Origin: JAPKZH01 sp963715635
Lineage (GTDB): Bacteria; Acidobacteriota; Aminicenantia; Aminicenantales; UBA4085
Assembly: GCA_963715635.1 (NCBI GenBank)
Contig: OY970261.1
Span: 62,001 to 126,000 of the forward strand
DNA: 64,000 bases
Direction: 5' to 3'
Shown: positions 9,049-17,526 of the stretch, in pieces
How positions within the stretch are numbered: position 1 is the stretch's first letter
Layout: each line of letters starts with the position of its first letter
Program-made: the position numbers and the translations under genes
The notes under the pieces: model-generated
Database searches by the model: none
What the model was told of the DNA's origin: nothing
What the model saw: the letters and a program-made list of their open reading frames with translations, nothing else

Positions 9049-9672
9049 TTGAAAACTTTTTTATATGTTGACGCCTTCAATCTATATTTCGGAGCCGTTA
9101 AGGGAACTCCTTTTAAATGGCTCGATCTCCAAAAGCTATCCAATATCATACTGCCGAAACATGACATTGTTAGTATCAAATATTTTACTGCTTTAGTAAA
9201 TGCAAGGCCTCAAGATCCTGATCAGCCTTTTAGACAAAGAACATTCCTCCGAGCTTTAAAGACGTTGCCGAACCTCGAAATATTTTATGGGCATTTCTTA
9301 ACCCATGTGGTCAAAATGCCGCTCGCGGTCCCGCTCCCCGGATTGCCTCAGTATGTCGTTGTCGTCAAAACCGAAGAAAAAGGCTCCGATGTCAATCTAG
9401 CCTCCCATCTTCTTCACGATGCCTATCAAAATCGGTTTGAATGCGCAGTCGTGTTGAGCGGAGACTCGGATTTGTTGACACCTATTTGGATCGTCATGGA
9501 AAAGCTACGAAAACCCGTAGGCGTCATAAATCCACAAAAAATTCCCTGCCGAGTTTTAGAGAAACAGGCAACTTTCTATAAGCACATAAGGACCTCAGCC
9601 CTTAAAAAAGCTCAATTTCCGCCTCAAATGCAGGATAATCATGGGCCTTTCTCAAAACCCAAAGAATGGTGA
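9049..9672 (+). CDS. NYN-domain (PIN-like) nuclease
   Basis: A 207-residue protein of the NYN/DUF88 family, a PIN-like fold of predicted metal-dependent RNases. Acidic motifs are visible: YVDAFNLYFG at the N terminus, KGSDVNLASHLLHDAY in the middle and VLSGDSDLLTP near residue 140. The TTG at 9049 is chosen because GGGGGG lies 5 nt upstream and the protein then starts MKTFLYVDAFN, as family members do; a TTG at 9013 lies inside the terminator hairpin. It overlaps the methylase start by 7 bp. Its base composition is more AT-rich than the neighbouring genes, which suggests separate acquisition. An inverted repeat GGCGTC (9042-9047)/GACGCC (9070-9075) encloses its start codon. The RNA target is unknown. 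Confidence 0.8.
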   Translation: MKTFLYVDAFNLYFGAVKGTPFKWLDLQKLSNIILPKHDIVSIKYFTALVNARPQDPDQPFRQRTFLRALKTLPNLEIFYGHFLTHVVKMPLAVPLPGLPQYVVVVKTEEKGSDVNLASHLLHDAYQNRFECAVVLSGDSDLLTPIWIVMEKLRKPVGVINPQKIPCRVLEKQATFYKHIRTSALKKAQFPPQMQDNHGPFSKPKEW

Positions 9673-12600
9673 TTGTCATGGATAACGTTTCCCGCCTTAT
9701 CGAACATGCTTTCCCGCTAAAACAAACTTCCTTGGACTCGGTTCATGAGAAAAATGTCCGGCATGGGCATATATCGACGCTTCATATCTGGCCGGCGCGG
9801 CGGCCGCTGGCAGCTTGTCGGGCTGCGCTTATAGCCACGCTTCTTCCGGACCCAAGCGCGTTTCCGAAGCCTGAGGGTTTAAACGATGAAGAATGGCAGA
9901 AGGAGGTTATCCGCCGAAGAAAAGAACTCTGCGAAAAAATAGGCGGGAAAGTTATCAAAAAGATCGAACGTAAACGGATGCCCTCAGGTCAAATCGTTGA
10001 GCGCGAGAAAGAAATCACGGAGGGAGGCATTCTCCATTGGGGCCGAGAGACCGAGAACAAAGAACTCCTGGAGTGGTTCCGGCAGGAAATCAAAAAAGCA
10101 TACGGCGGACAAGTACCGAAAGTGCTCGATCCTTTCGCGGGTGGAGGAGCGATTCCGCTCGAGGCCATGCGCCTTGGCTGCGAAGCGACCGCCGTTGACA
10201 TAAACCCGGTCGCGTGGTTCATCTTGAAATGCACACTCGAATATCCGCAGAAGCTTGCCGGTAAGACCTGGCCATTGCCAGAATTTATCCTCAGCCATGA
10301 AGATTTCATGCGGGATTTCTTTATAAAAGCTAAGGGCTATGAAAAGAAAGGAGTCATCGGCCTATTAGAACGGCTCGGGAGAGAGCTGAAAAAGGGCGAA
10401 ACCAGACCGCTCCAATTCTCTGAAAATGAAGCCCTGAACACAGAGGCCGACCTTTCTTGGCATGTCCGAGCTTGGGGCCAATGGGTTCTCGACAGGGCGC
10501 GAAGAGAGCTGGCCCAATATTATCCGGCATATGCGGATTTTGAGCCGCTGAACAAGAGCCATTCAAAGCCTTACGAAAAACAACCTATGAAGCTTATCCC
10601 ACTCAAGGAAGACGGCCGGACCGACGGCGACAGGCTTAATGCCGAATTCAGCGAAGAATATCTCGCAGATGGCCGCAATCCTAGGTGGGTAGCAAAACCG
10701 ACGGTCGCTTATCTTTGGGCTCGGACCGTCAAATGTAAGAACTGCCGCGCGACGATTCCGCTCCTTAAGACCCGCTGGCTCTGTAAGAAAGACAGAAAAC
10801 GTGTTCTTCTTACGATGGAGCCGAATAAGGACAAGGCCGGCGTTGTCTTCGGCATCGAGACTAATGTCCCGGTGAAGGGCGGCAACGCAGCTCAGCGGCG
10901 CGAGCATGATAAGCGAATTAGTGCGGGCACTATGTCCCGCTCCGGCGCGAAGTGTCCGTGTTGCGGAACCATCATGACAAGGGAAGACTTGAGGCAAGCA
11001 GGACTCCGTGATGATCTCGGTGAAGAGATGACTGTTGCCATTGTAAGCGGACTCGAAGGCAAAGAGTATCGTTCGCCAACATCAGAGGAGAGGGATGCTG
11101 CATCAATTGCGGATGCCGAGATAACCCATATGTTTGCAGATATCCCCTATGGGATTCCAGAGGAACAGATTACTGCTGATGCTAAAGGGAACACCTGGTG
11201 CGTCCTGTATGGCGTTGACAGATTCAGGAAGCTCTTTAGTCGTCGCCAACTACTGTCGCTAGGAACCTTCGCAAAGCTCACGCGTCATGCGTCCCTAGCG
11301 CTTAACAGAGCAAGTTATCCAGATACATGGGTTCAGGCTATCTTGACAGCCCTGGCAATCTGTGTAGATCGAGTGGCTGACCGCAATAGCAAGATCGGAT
11401 GGTGGCAAACGAGTGCCGAAAAGATCGGCCCTACGTTCACTCACTGGGCATTGCCAATGACTTGGGATTTCGCCGAAATCTCGCCGGGAGCTAACGTAAG
11501 CGGCGGATACGGCCAAGCGGTTGAGTGGGTAGCCGAAGTTGCAGAGCACCTTACGCGTCTCGAGTTTCAGGCTGCACATTCGAGCATTTCCAAGACATCG
11601 GCAGTTGGCACGGTTACCTCAGGCGTTGATGTTATTCTCACTGATCCACCATATTATGACGCAATCGGCTATTCAGTATTGATGGACTATTACTACGTCT
11701 GGTTGCGCCGTACCTTGTCGGGGCTGTCCAATGATATTGACGCTGCTTTCACTGAACAGCTTGCCCCGAAGTGGGACCTGGCACGGAATGACGGTGAGCT
11801 TATCGACGATGCTAGTCGCTTTGGGGGAGACAAGAACACGTCAAGAGCTGTGTATGAGAATGGCATGTACAGAGCTTTCGTTTCCTGCGGAGCGGCCCTT
11901 TCTCCTTTCGGATACCTCGTAGTCGTTTTTGCTCACAAGAATCCTGAAGCATGGGAGACACTTGTTTCTGCGATCATTCGTGCAGGTTTCATTGTATGCG
12001 GAAGTTGGCCTATACAGACAGAGCGGGTTGGCCGAACTCGTTCGGTTTCATCGGCAGCGCTATCCTCTTCTGTATGGCTGGTCTGCAAGAAACGTCCTGA
12101 GAATGCTCGCCCAGGATGGGATAACCATGTTCTCGAGGAAATGCGGGCGAATATACGAGAAAAGCTCCGGGAATTCTGGGACGCGGGAATTCGCGGGCCG
12201 GACTTCGTCTGGGCGGCTACGGGCCCGGCGCTCGAGGCGTACAGCAAGCATCCGGCAGTGAAAAAAGCCAACGATCCCGGCCAGATAATGACCGTCTCGG
12301 AATTCCTCTCTCAGGTCCGGCGTATTGTCGTTGATTTTGTCGTTGGCCGGGTTCTCTCAGGCGATGGAGATAAAAACATCGAAGAAACGGCTGCCGATAA
12401 ACTCGACGAACCGACCGCATATTACCTTCTCCACCGGCATGACTTCGGCTTGGATGAGGCTCCCGCGGGAGCGTGCATTCTGTATGCCATTTCGTGCGGG
12501 ATTTCCGACAGAGATTTGGCTGGGACTTGGGATCTCATCGGTTTTACTAAGGGCAAGCCTGAAGAAGAGGTCGTGGAAGAAGCGGATGCTGACGCGGAGA

Positions 12601-12965
12601 CCGAGCTGGGCGACGAAGAAGACTCCGGAGGTAAAGTGAAACTCAAAACCTGGGCGCAGCGTAAAAGCCGGTCTATGGGATACGAGGCGCCCGGCGGCAA
12701 GCCTATCCCGCTTATTGACCGGGTCCATCGGCTGATGCATCTCTGGAAAGGCGGCGACCTGCATAAAGTGGACGATTACCTGGATGAGAATGGTTTGCGG
12801 CGACATGATCTCTTCAGACGGCTATTGCAATCGATTATCGAGCTTTCCCCGAGAGGAAGCGAAGAGCGTTCGCTTCTAGAATCAATCAGCAACCATATCC
12901 AGGTAAAGGGAGCCGTAATGGATGACCGGCAAGGCAAACTAGCCCTGGAAAGCGAGGAATCATGA
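9666..12965 (+). CDS. DUF1156-type adenine-specific DNA methylase
   Basis: A 1099-residue protein with the N-terminal DUF1156 signature (RLIEHAFPLKQTSLDSVHEK) and WPARRPLAACRA. The SAM-binding motif DPFAGGGAIPLEA is near residue 155 and the catalytic DPPYYDAIGY of N6-adenine or N4-cytosine methylases is near 660. Between them are two zinc-ribbon half-sites, CKNC near 357 and CPCC near 431. This matches the COG1743 group of very large DNA methylases, which would mark self DNA for the island. The start at 9666 overlaps the NYN stop; an in-frame ATG at 9678 is equally possible and begins closer to the conserved domain. The stop overlaps the next start by 4 bp. Confidence 0.85.
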   Translation: MVIVMDNVSRLIEHAFPLKQTSLDSVHEKNVRHGHISTLHIWPARRPLAACRAALIATLLPDPSAFPKPEGLNDEEWQKEVIRRRKELCEKIGGKVIKKIERKRMPSGQIVEREKEITEGGILHWGRETENKELLEWFRQEIKKAYGGQVPKVLDPFAGGGAIPLEAMRLGCEATAVDINPVAWFILKCTLEYPQKLAGKTWPLPEFILSHEDFMRDFFIKAKGYEKKGVIGLLERLGRELKKGETRPLQFSENEALNTEADLSWHVRAWGQWVLDRARRELAQYYPAYADFEPLNKSHSKPYEKQPMKLIPLKEDGRTDGDRLNAEFSEEYLADGRNPRWVAKPTVAYLWARTVKCKNCRATIPLLKTRWLCKKDRKRVLLTMEPNKDKAGVVFGIETNVPVKGGNAAQRREHDKRISAGTMSRSGAKCPCCGTIMTREDLRQAGLRDDLGEEMTVAIVSGLEGKEYRSPTSEERDAASIADAEITHMFADIPYGIPEEQITADAKGNTWCVLYGVDRFRKLFSRRQLLSLGTFAKLTRHASLALNRASYPDTWVQAILTALAICVDRVADRNSKIGWWQTSAEKIGPTFTHWALPMTWDFAEISPGANVSGGYGQAVEWVAEVAEHLTRLEFQAAHSSISKTSAVGTVTSGVDVILTDPPYYDAIGYSVLMDYYYVWLRRTLSGLSNDIDAAFTEQLAPKWDLARNDGELIDDASRFGGDKNTSRAVYENGMYRAFVSCGAALSPFGYLVVVFAHKNPEAWETLVSAIIRAGFIVCGSWPIQTERVGRTRSVSSAALSSSVWLVCKKRPENARPGWDNHVLEEMRANIREKLREFWDAGIRGPDFVWAATGPALEAYSKHPAVKKANDPGQIMTVSEFLSQVRRIVVDFVVGRVLSGDGDKNIEETAADKLDEPTAYYLLHRHDFGLDEAPAGACILYAISCGISDRDLAGTWDLIGFTKGKPEEEVVEEADADAETELGDEEDSGGKVKLKTWAQRKSRSMGYEAPGGKPIPLIDRVHRLMHLWKGGDLHKVDDYLDENGLRRHDLFRRLLQSIIELSPRGSEERSLLESISNHIQVKGAVMDDRQGKLALESEES

Positions 12966-14167
12966 CGATAAAGAAGGCCGATAGAAGCGGGAATAGTTCA
13001 AACGATAAAGCCATAATCCCGATTGGCTTCGGTGAGTACGGCCGTCTTATTTCGGACATCTCTGACCTCCTTGATAAAGCTCGCAGGACAGTCGCAAGGT
13101 CAGTGAATAGTATCCTTACGGCTACCTATTGGAATATCGGACGCCGAATCGTCGAGTATGAACAACAGGGGCAAGAGCGTGCCCCCTACGGAGAACGTCT
13201 TCTAGACCGGCTTTCGCGGGACTTGACAACAAAGCTTGGGCGAGGATTCTCCGAGCGCAACCTAGAACAGATGCGCGCTTTCTATCTCGGTTGGGAGATT
13301 TCGCAGACACCGTCTGCGAAATTAGAGGCTCGAGTCATACCCCCAATTGCTCCGGGAGAAACGACCGATGATAAACGGCGGACACTGTCTGCAGAATCTC
13401 ATAATACTCATATCGTTTTTTCATCGGCTTTCCCATTATCCTGGTCACACTACGTGCGGCTAATTTCAGTGGTGAATTCGAGAGCGCGCGTCTTTTATGA
13501 GACAGAAGCCATCCGCGGAGGCTGGTCTGTTCGACAACTTGACCGCCAGATTGGCACACAGTTCTACGAACGATCACTTGGTTCTAAACGCCGGGATGAT
13601 TTCTTGGCCAAAGGGCGTCGGCCCAAACCAGCGGACGAAACCGCCGTCGAAGAAGAAATCCGAGATCCCTATCTTCTTGAATTCCTGAACCTCAAGGATG
13701 AATACGGCGAGTCTGACCTGGAAGAAGCGCTTATCCGCCATCTGGAATGGTTTCTGCTGGAATTGGGTTCCGGCTTCACATTCATCGCCCGTCAAAAGCG
13801 AATCAGAGTCGGAGATTCATGGTATCGCATTGATTTGCTTCTGTATCATCGGGGACTTCGGTGTCTTGTCGTTATCGACCTCAAACGCGGGCCCTTCACC
13901 CATGCCGACGCCGGCCAAATGAATTTATATTTGAATTACGTCAAGGAACACTTAATGATGCCCGGCGAATCCGAACCTGTAGGCATCATTCTCTGCGGCG
14001 ACAAGGATGAAGCTGTTGTTAAATACGCAACCGGCGGAATCCGGGCTAAGGTCTTCGCCTCGAAATATTTAACGGTCCTGCCTGATGAAGAAGCGTTACG
14101 GCAGGAAATTTTGAAAACTCGACGTTTACTCGAGATTCGGCAAAAGGAGGGCAAATCCGATGCCTAA
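12962..14167 (+). CDS. YhcG/DUF1016 PD-(D/E)XK nuclease family protein
   Basis: A 401-residue protein. The N-terminal DUF1016 domain is seen in SVNSILTATYWNIGRRIVEYEQ and in FSERNLEQMRAFY. The C-terminal nuclease-like domain from about residue 225 carries WYRIDLLLYHRG followed by VVIDLKRGPF, the D...(D)xK arrangement of PD-(D/E)XK enzymes. Members are predicted to cut or process DNA and are common in defence islands. It is translationally coupled on both sides: an ATGA overlap with the methylase and an 8-bp overlap with the ATPase. It is the best candidate for the restriction component of this module. Confidence 0.85.
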   Translation: MTIKKADRSGNSSNDKAIIPIGFGEYGRLISDISDLLDKARRTVARSVNSILTATYWNIGRRIVEYEQQGQERAPYGERLLDRLSRDLTTKLGRGFSERNLEQMRAFYLGWEISQTPSAKLEARVIPPIAPGETTDDKRRTLSAESHNTHIVFSSAFPLSWSHYVRLISVVNSRARVFYETEAIRGGWSVRQLDRQIGTQFYERSLGSKRRDDFLAKGRRPKPADETAVEEEIRDPYLLEFLNLKDEYGESDLEEALIRHLEWFLLELGSGFTFIARQKRIRVGDSWYRIDLLLYHRGLRCLVVIDLKRGPFTHADAGQMNLYLNYVKEHLMMPGESEPVGIILCGDKDEAVVKYATGGIRAKVFASKYLTVLPDEEALRQEILKTRRLLEIRQKEGKSDA

Positions 14168-17100
14168 ACTCCCATGGAAACCCTGGCATGAAGTGGTGAA
14201 GCTCCGCGACGACCTCAAGTCCGGAGATTTGCCGCTTCACATGTTCGCTGCGGATCTCTATGAGGTCATGACGCAGAGGGGGAAGCGGCCGGCTTATGAG
14301 AAACCGGAACAGTTCTTCGCGCTTACTTTTCCAACTTACAATCTGAGACAGCTTGTTCGAGACGTTTTATTAAGGTTGGCGGGCAAAAACGACAAAGCCG
14401 TCCGGCAGTTGGAGCTAACATATGGAGGGGGGAAGACGCATACGCTTATCGCGCTGTGGCACCTCGTGCATGATCCGGCCAATCTGCCGGACCTCCCCGC
14501 CGTTGAGGAGTTCGTGCAGGAAATCGGCAGAACGCCGCCCAAGTGCCGCGTTGCGGGTCTTTGCTTCGATAAACTGGATGCTGAAAAGGGGATGGAAGTC
14601 AATTCGCCGGAGGGAAAAATACGGAGGCTCAAACAGCCATGGAGCGTCCTGGCCTTCCAACTTGCGGGGGATGAAGGCTTAAAACTGCTGCATGCGAATG
14701 ATAAGGCCGAAGAGCGGGATTCCGCGCCTGCCGAGAACCTTCTGATCGAGCTCCTGGAGCGGCCGGGGATGGACGGATTGGGCACCCTTATTTTAATTGA
14801 TGAAGTGCTGATGTACGCCCGCGGAAAAGTCGACCAGAAGCCCGAATCGAGAACGCAGCTGGCTAACTTCTTTCAATATCTCACTCAAGCGGTCGTGAAA
14901 GTAGATAAATGTTGTCTGGTTGCGTCTCTCTTGGCCACTGATCCAAGGAAAAGCGATAAATTGGGGCGAGAAATACAGGCAGAGCTTTATCAGATATTCC
15001 AGCGCCAGAGAGAAGAAGCAGTAGAGCCGGTCATAAAAGAAGATATCGCCGAAGTCCTGCGACGCCGCTTTTTCACCCTAGAATCCCTTAAAGACCGGGA
15101 CTCTTTCCGCCAGCATGTTATGGCAGCGTTGAAAGGTGTTGCGGCCGTGGATGAGCAGACGGCTAAGCAAGGCGCAACAGCGGAGGAAAGGTTCCTGAAG
15201 AGCTTTCCTTTTCATCCGGACCTGACGGATGTCCTTTATTCCAAATGGACGCAATTGGCGCGATTCCAGCGTACACGCGGAATCTTGCGGACCTTTGCCC
15301 TGGCTTTGCGAGAAGCAGAGAAGTGGGACACGTGCCCACTCATCGGTTCGGCTATTTTTCTGGCCGCTCCCCAGAAAGAAGGCCTTTCGGAATCGTTAAG
15401 GGAATTGGTCACAGTGGCGGATACCGAAGAATGGGAAGGCAAAAAACAAGCTTGGACTGGAATCCTTGATAACGAATTCTCTCAGGCCAGGCTGATTCAA
15501 ACGGAATCGCTCGGGTTAAGGTTTCGCGAAATCGAACAGGCCGCTGTAGGGACCTTCCTGCATTCTCAACCGATCGGACAAAATGCCAAGACAAGGGATT
15601 TGATGTTGCTGCTTGGCACCAGCCGCCCTGACAAAATTGAACTCGAAAAAGGCCTTACTCGTTGGGCTCAGACTAGCTATTGGCTCGACGATGCTTATAC
15701 GGCGGGCGCGGATAGTCAGTTGCCCGGGACGTGGAGATTAGGCAACCGGCCAAATCTCGTTCAGATGCATGCCGTAGCGGCCAAGAATGTACCGGATGAT
15801 ACAGTCCGCGCTCGGTTGGTGGACGAAATCGACAGGGCGAAATCGCTTACTACCGGCGCTTCGGCGACCGGCGTGCGTGTTCATACACTTCCTTCACGGC
15901 CCAGGGACATCGAAGATGACGGGTGGTTCCATTTCGCCGTCCTGGGGGCGAATGCGGCATCGGAATCCGGGAAACCGAGCAAAGAGGCGGAGCGCTTCTT
16001 GGAAGAAACCACCGGGCCTGATAAACCTCGCGTTTACCGGAACGCGATCCTTTTAATTGTGCCGTCGAAGGATGGCCTGGAATTGGCGATGGATCGCGTG
16101 CGGGATTACTTGGCTTGGGAAGTCGTCCGAGAGGAGATTAAAAAACAACAGAAGGATGGAAACGTTGATGCGGCGCGCGCACAGACGTTGCAGATGAATA
16201 TCGATAAAGCGAAGGGTCGCATCACTGAATCAATAAGGCAGGCTTACTGCATAGTCGTCACGGTTTCGGAAAAGAATGAGTCACAGGCGTTTAAAATCAC
16301 GATCACTGAGGATCCTCATTTTAGCATCATCAAAAGCGATAGACGGTCTCGTATTCAGGAGACGCCGATCACTGCCGAGGCTCTTCTGCTGGATGGGCCT
16401 TATAACCTTTGGCGGCCTGGGGAAACGTCCCGGCGCGTCAAGGATCTGGTTGGAGCTTTTGCCCAATTGCCGCATTTGCCGAAGATGTTGAAGGTCGGAG
16501 CTATTCATGACACGCTTGCGGAGGGATGTGAGAAGGGGACGTTTGTTTTGCGGCTTGTTCGTCCTGATGGAACCTTTAGGACATGGTGGATGACGCGCCT
16601 GGACGAAAATGCGCTTTGCGATTCGGCCCTGGAGCTCGTTCTACCCTACGGTGCGGAGCTCAATGAATTGTCGCCTTCACTCCTCGCATACGATAAGCTG
16701 CCGGGATTATGGCAAGCCGAAGAAATTATAGTAAAAGCGGTTCATGATTACTTCCGTGGTTCAACAGTTATTCAGGTCGATAGAGGTAGCTATAAAGAAC
16801 CTATGCATATACCAAAGGCTTCGCAGGATGTCGTCGATAAAGCTATTTGTGCGGCGGTCGAAAATGGAGTGATTTGGCTCCTGTCCGGCCCGGCCAGCAT
16901 TTTTGGGGAACCGATGCCGGCGGGAGTATTGAGTTCACAGGCTAAGCTGTGCGCTCCTCCTCCGCCGATATCGCCGGCGGAAATCATGCAGGAAATCCTC
17001 CACGATGCATGGAAGGATGGAATCGCGACGGGGTTGTCAATCGCATCCGCGCTTTCCATAAAGGCGGGTAAGACCCTCCCATGGAAAACGGTTCGGGATG

Positions 17101-17477
17101 TCATCAGCAGCGCGCTGCAGGCGCGTTTCCTTGAGTTGGCGAAAGAATCAAATCCTTGGCCGTGCGATTTTCCATCCGCTCAATTTGCGCGATTCAAGGA
17201 AAGCGAGCCGAGCTCTGGATTTCCGGGCCGGAGAGGGGGAACAGAAGAAAGAAAGGATAATATTCTTGTTGCAGATAGCGAGCTCGAACCCTCTCAAATA
17301 CAGGACCTTGCCGAGATTATACCCAAACTGCTTGATATAAAAGCCAAGGACAAAGTTCCCTTCCGATTTAATGTCAGAGTCGAGATGGGAGACGGAAAAT
17401 CCGCTCCACCTGCTAAGTCTGTGAAGGACGCGAATGATTTACTGAAGAAGATCAAAAAGGGATTAGAACTGAAGTAG
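14160..17477 (+). CDS. DUF499 AAA+ family ATPase
   Basis: A 1105-residue protein of the DUF499/COG1483 group. The P-loop reads YGGGKTHTLIALWHL near residues 87-101 and a Walker B-like LILIDEVLMYARG lies near 210. The family is repeatedly found beside DUF1156 methylases and SNF2 helicases and is thought to power a restriction or modification complex; its exact role is unknown. It starts inside the end of the YhcG gene and closes the operon. Only 49 bp follow before a convergent amidase gene, and no clear terminator is seen there. Confidence 0.85.
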   Translation: MPKLPWKPWHEVVKLRDDLKSGDLPLHMFAADLYEVMTQRGKRPAYEKPEQFFALTFPTYNLRQLVRDVLLRLAGKNDKAVRQLELTYGGGKTHTLIALWHLVHDPANLPDLPAVEEFVQEIGRTPPKCRVAGLCFDKLDAEKGMEVNSPEGKIRRLKQPWSVLAFQLAGDEGLKLLHANDKAEERDSAPAENLLIELLERPGMDGLGTLILIDEVLMYARGKVDQKPESRTQLANFFQYLTQAVVKVDKCCLVASLLATDPRKSDKLGREIQAELYQIFQRQREEAVEPVIKEDIAEVLRRRFFTLESLKDRDSFRQHVMAALKGVAAVDEQTAKQGATAEERFLKSFPFHPDLTDVLYSKWTQLARFQRTRGILRTFALALREAEKWDTCPLIGSAIFLAAPQKEGLSESLRELVTVADTEEWEGKKQAWTGILDNEFSQARLIQTESLGLRFREIEQAAVGTFLHSQPIGQNAKTRDLMLLLGTSRPDKIELEKGLTRWAQTSYWLDDAYTAGADSQLPGTWRLGNRPNLVQMHAVAAKNVPDDTVRARLVDEIDRAKSLTTGASATGVRVHTLPSRPRDIEDDGWFHFAVLGANAASESGKPSKEAERFLEETTGPDKPRVYRNAILLIVPSKDGLELAMDRVRDYLAWEVVREEIKKQQKDGNVDAARAQTLQMNIDKAKGRITESIRQAYCIVVTVSEKNESQAFKITITEDPHFSIIKSDRRSRIQETPITAEALLLDGPYNLWRPGETSRRVKDLVGAFAQLPHLPKMLKVGAIHDTLAEGCEKGTFVLRLVRPDGTFRTWWMTRLDENALCDSALELVLPYGAELNELSPSLLAYDKLPGLWQAEEIIVKAVHDYFRGSTVIQVDRGSYKEPMHIPKASQDVVDKAICAAVENGVIWLLSGPASIFGEPMPAGVLSSQAKLCAPPPPISPAEIMQEILHDAWKDGIATGLSIASALSIKAGKTLPWKTVRDVISSALQARFLELAKESNPWPCDFPSAQFARFKESEPSSGFPGRRGGTEERKDNILVADSELEPSQIQDLAEIIPKLLDIKAKDKVPFRFNVRVEMGDGKSAPPAKSVKDANDLLKKIKKGLELK

Positions 17478-17526
17478 CGCGGATATCGTTGGATATCAGT
17501 CTATTTTTTGAAAGCCTTGTGCTTAT

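Noticed and set aside
8855..9052. 65-codon forward frame overlapping the helicase stop (ATGA)
   Set aside because: It has a tidy overlap and hydrophobic start but runs through the promoter, the terminator hairpin and the NYN start region; the RNA explanation fits better.
17478..17526. GGATATC repeats after the DUF499 gene as an attachment site
   Set aside because: Only two short copies (GATATC and GGATATC) with no matching copy found at the left border of the island.
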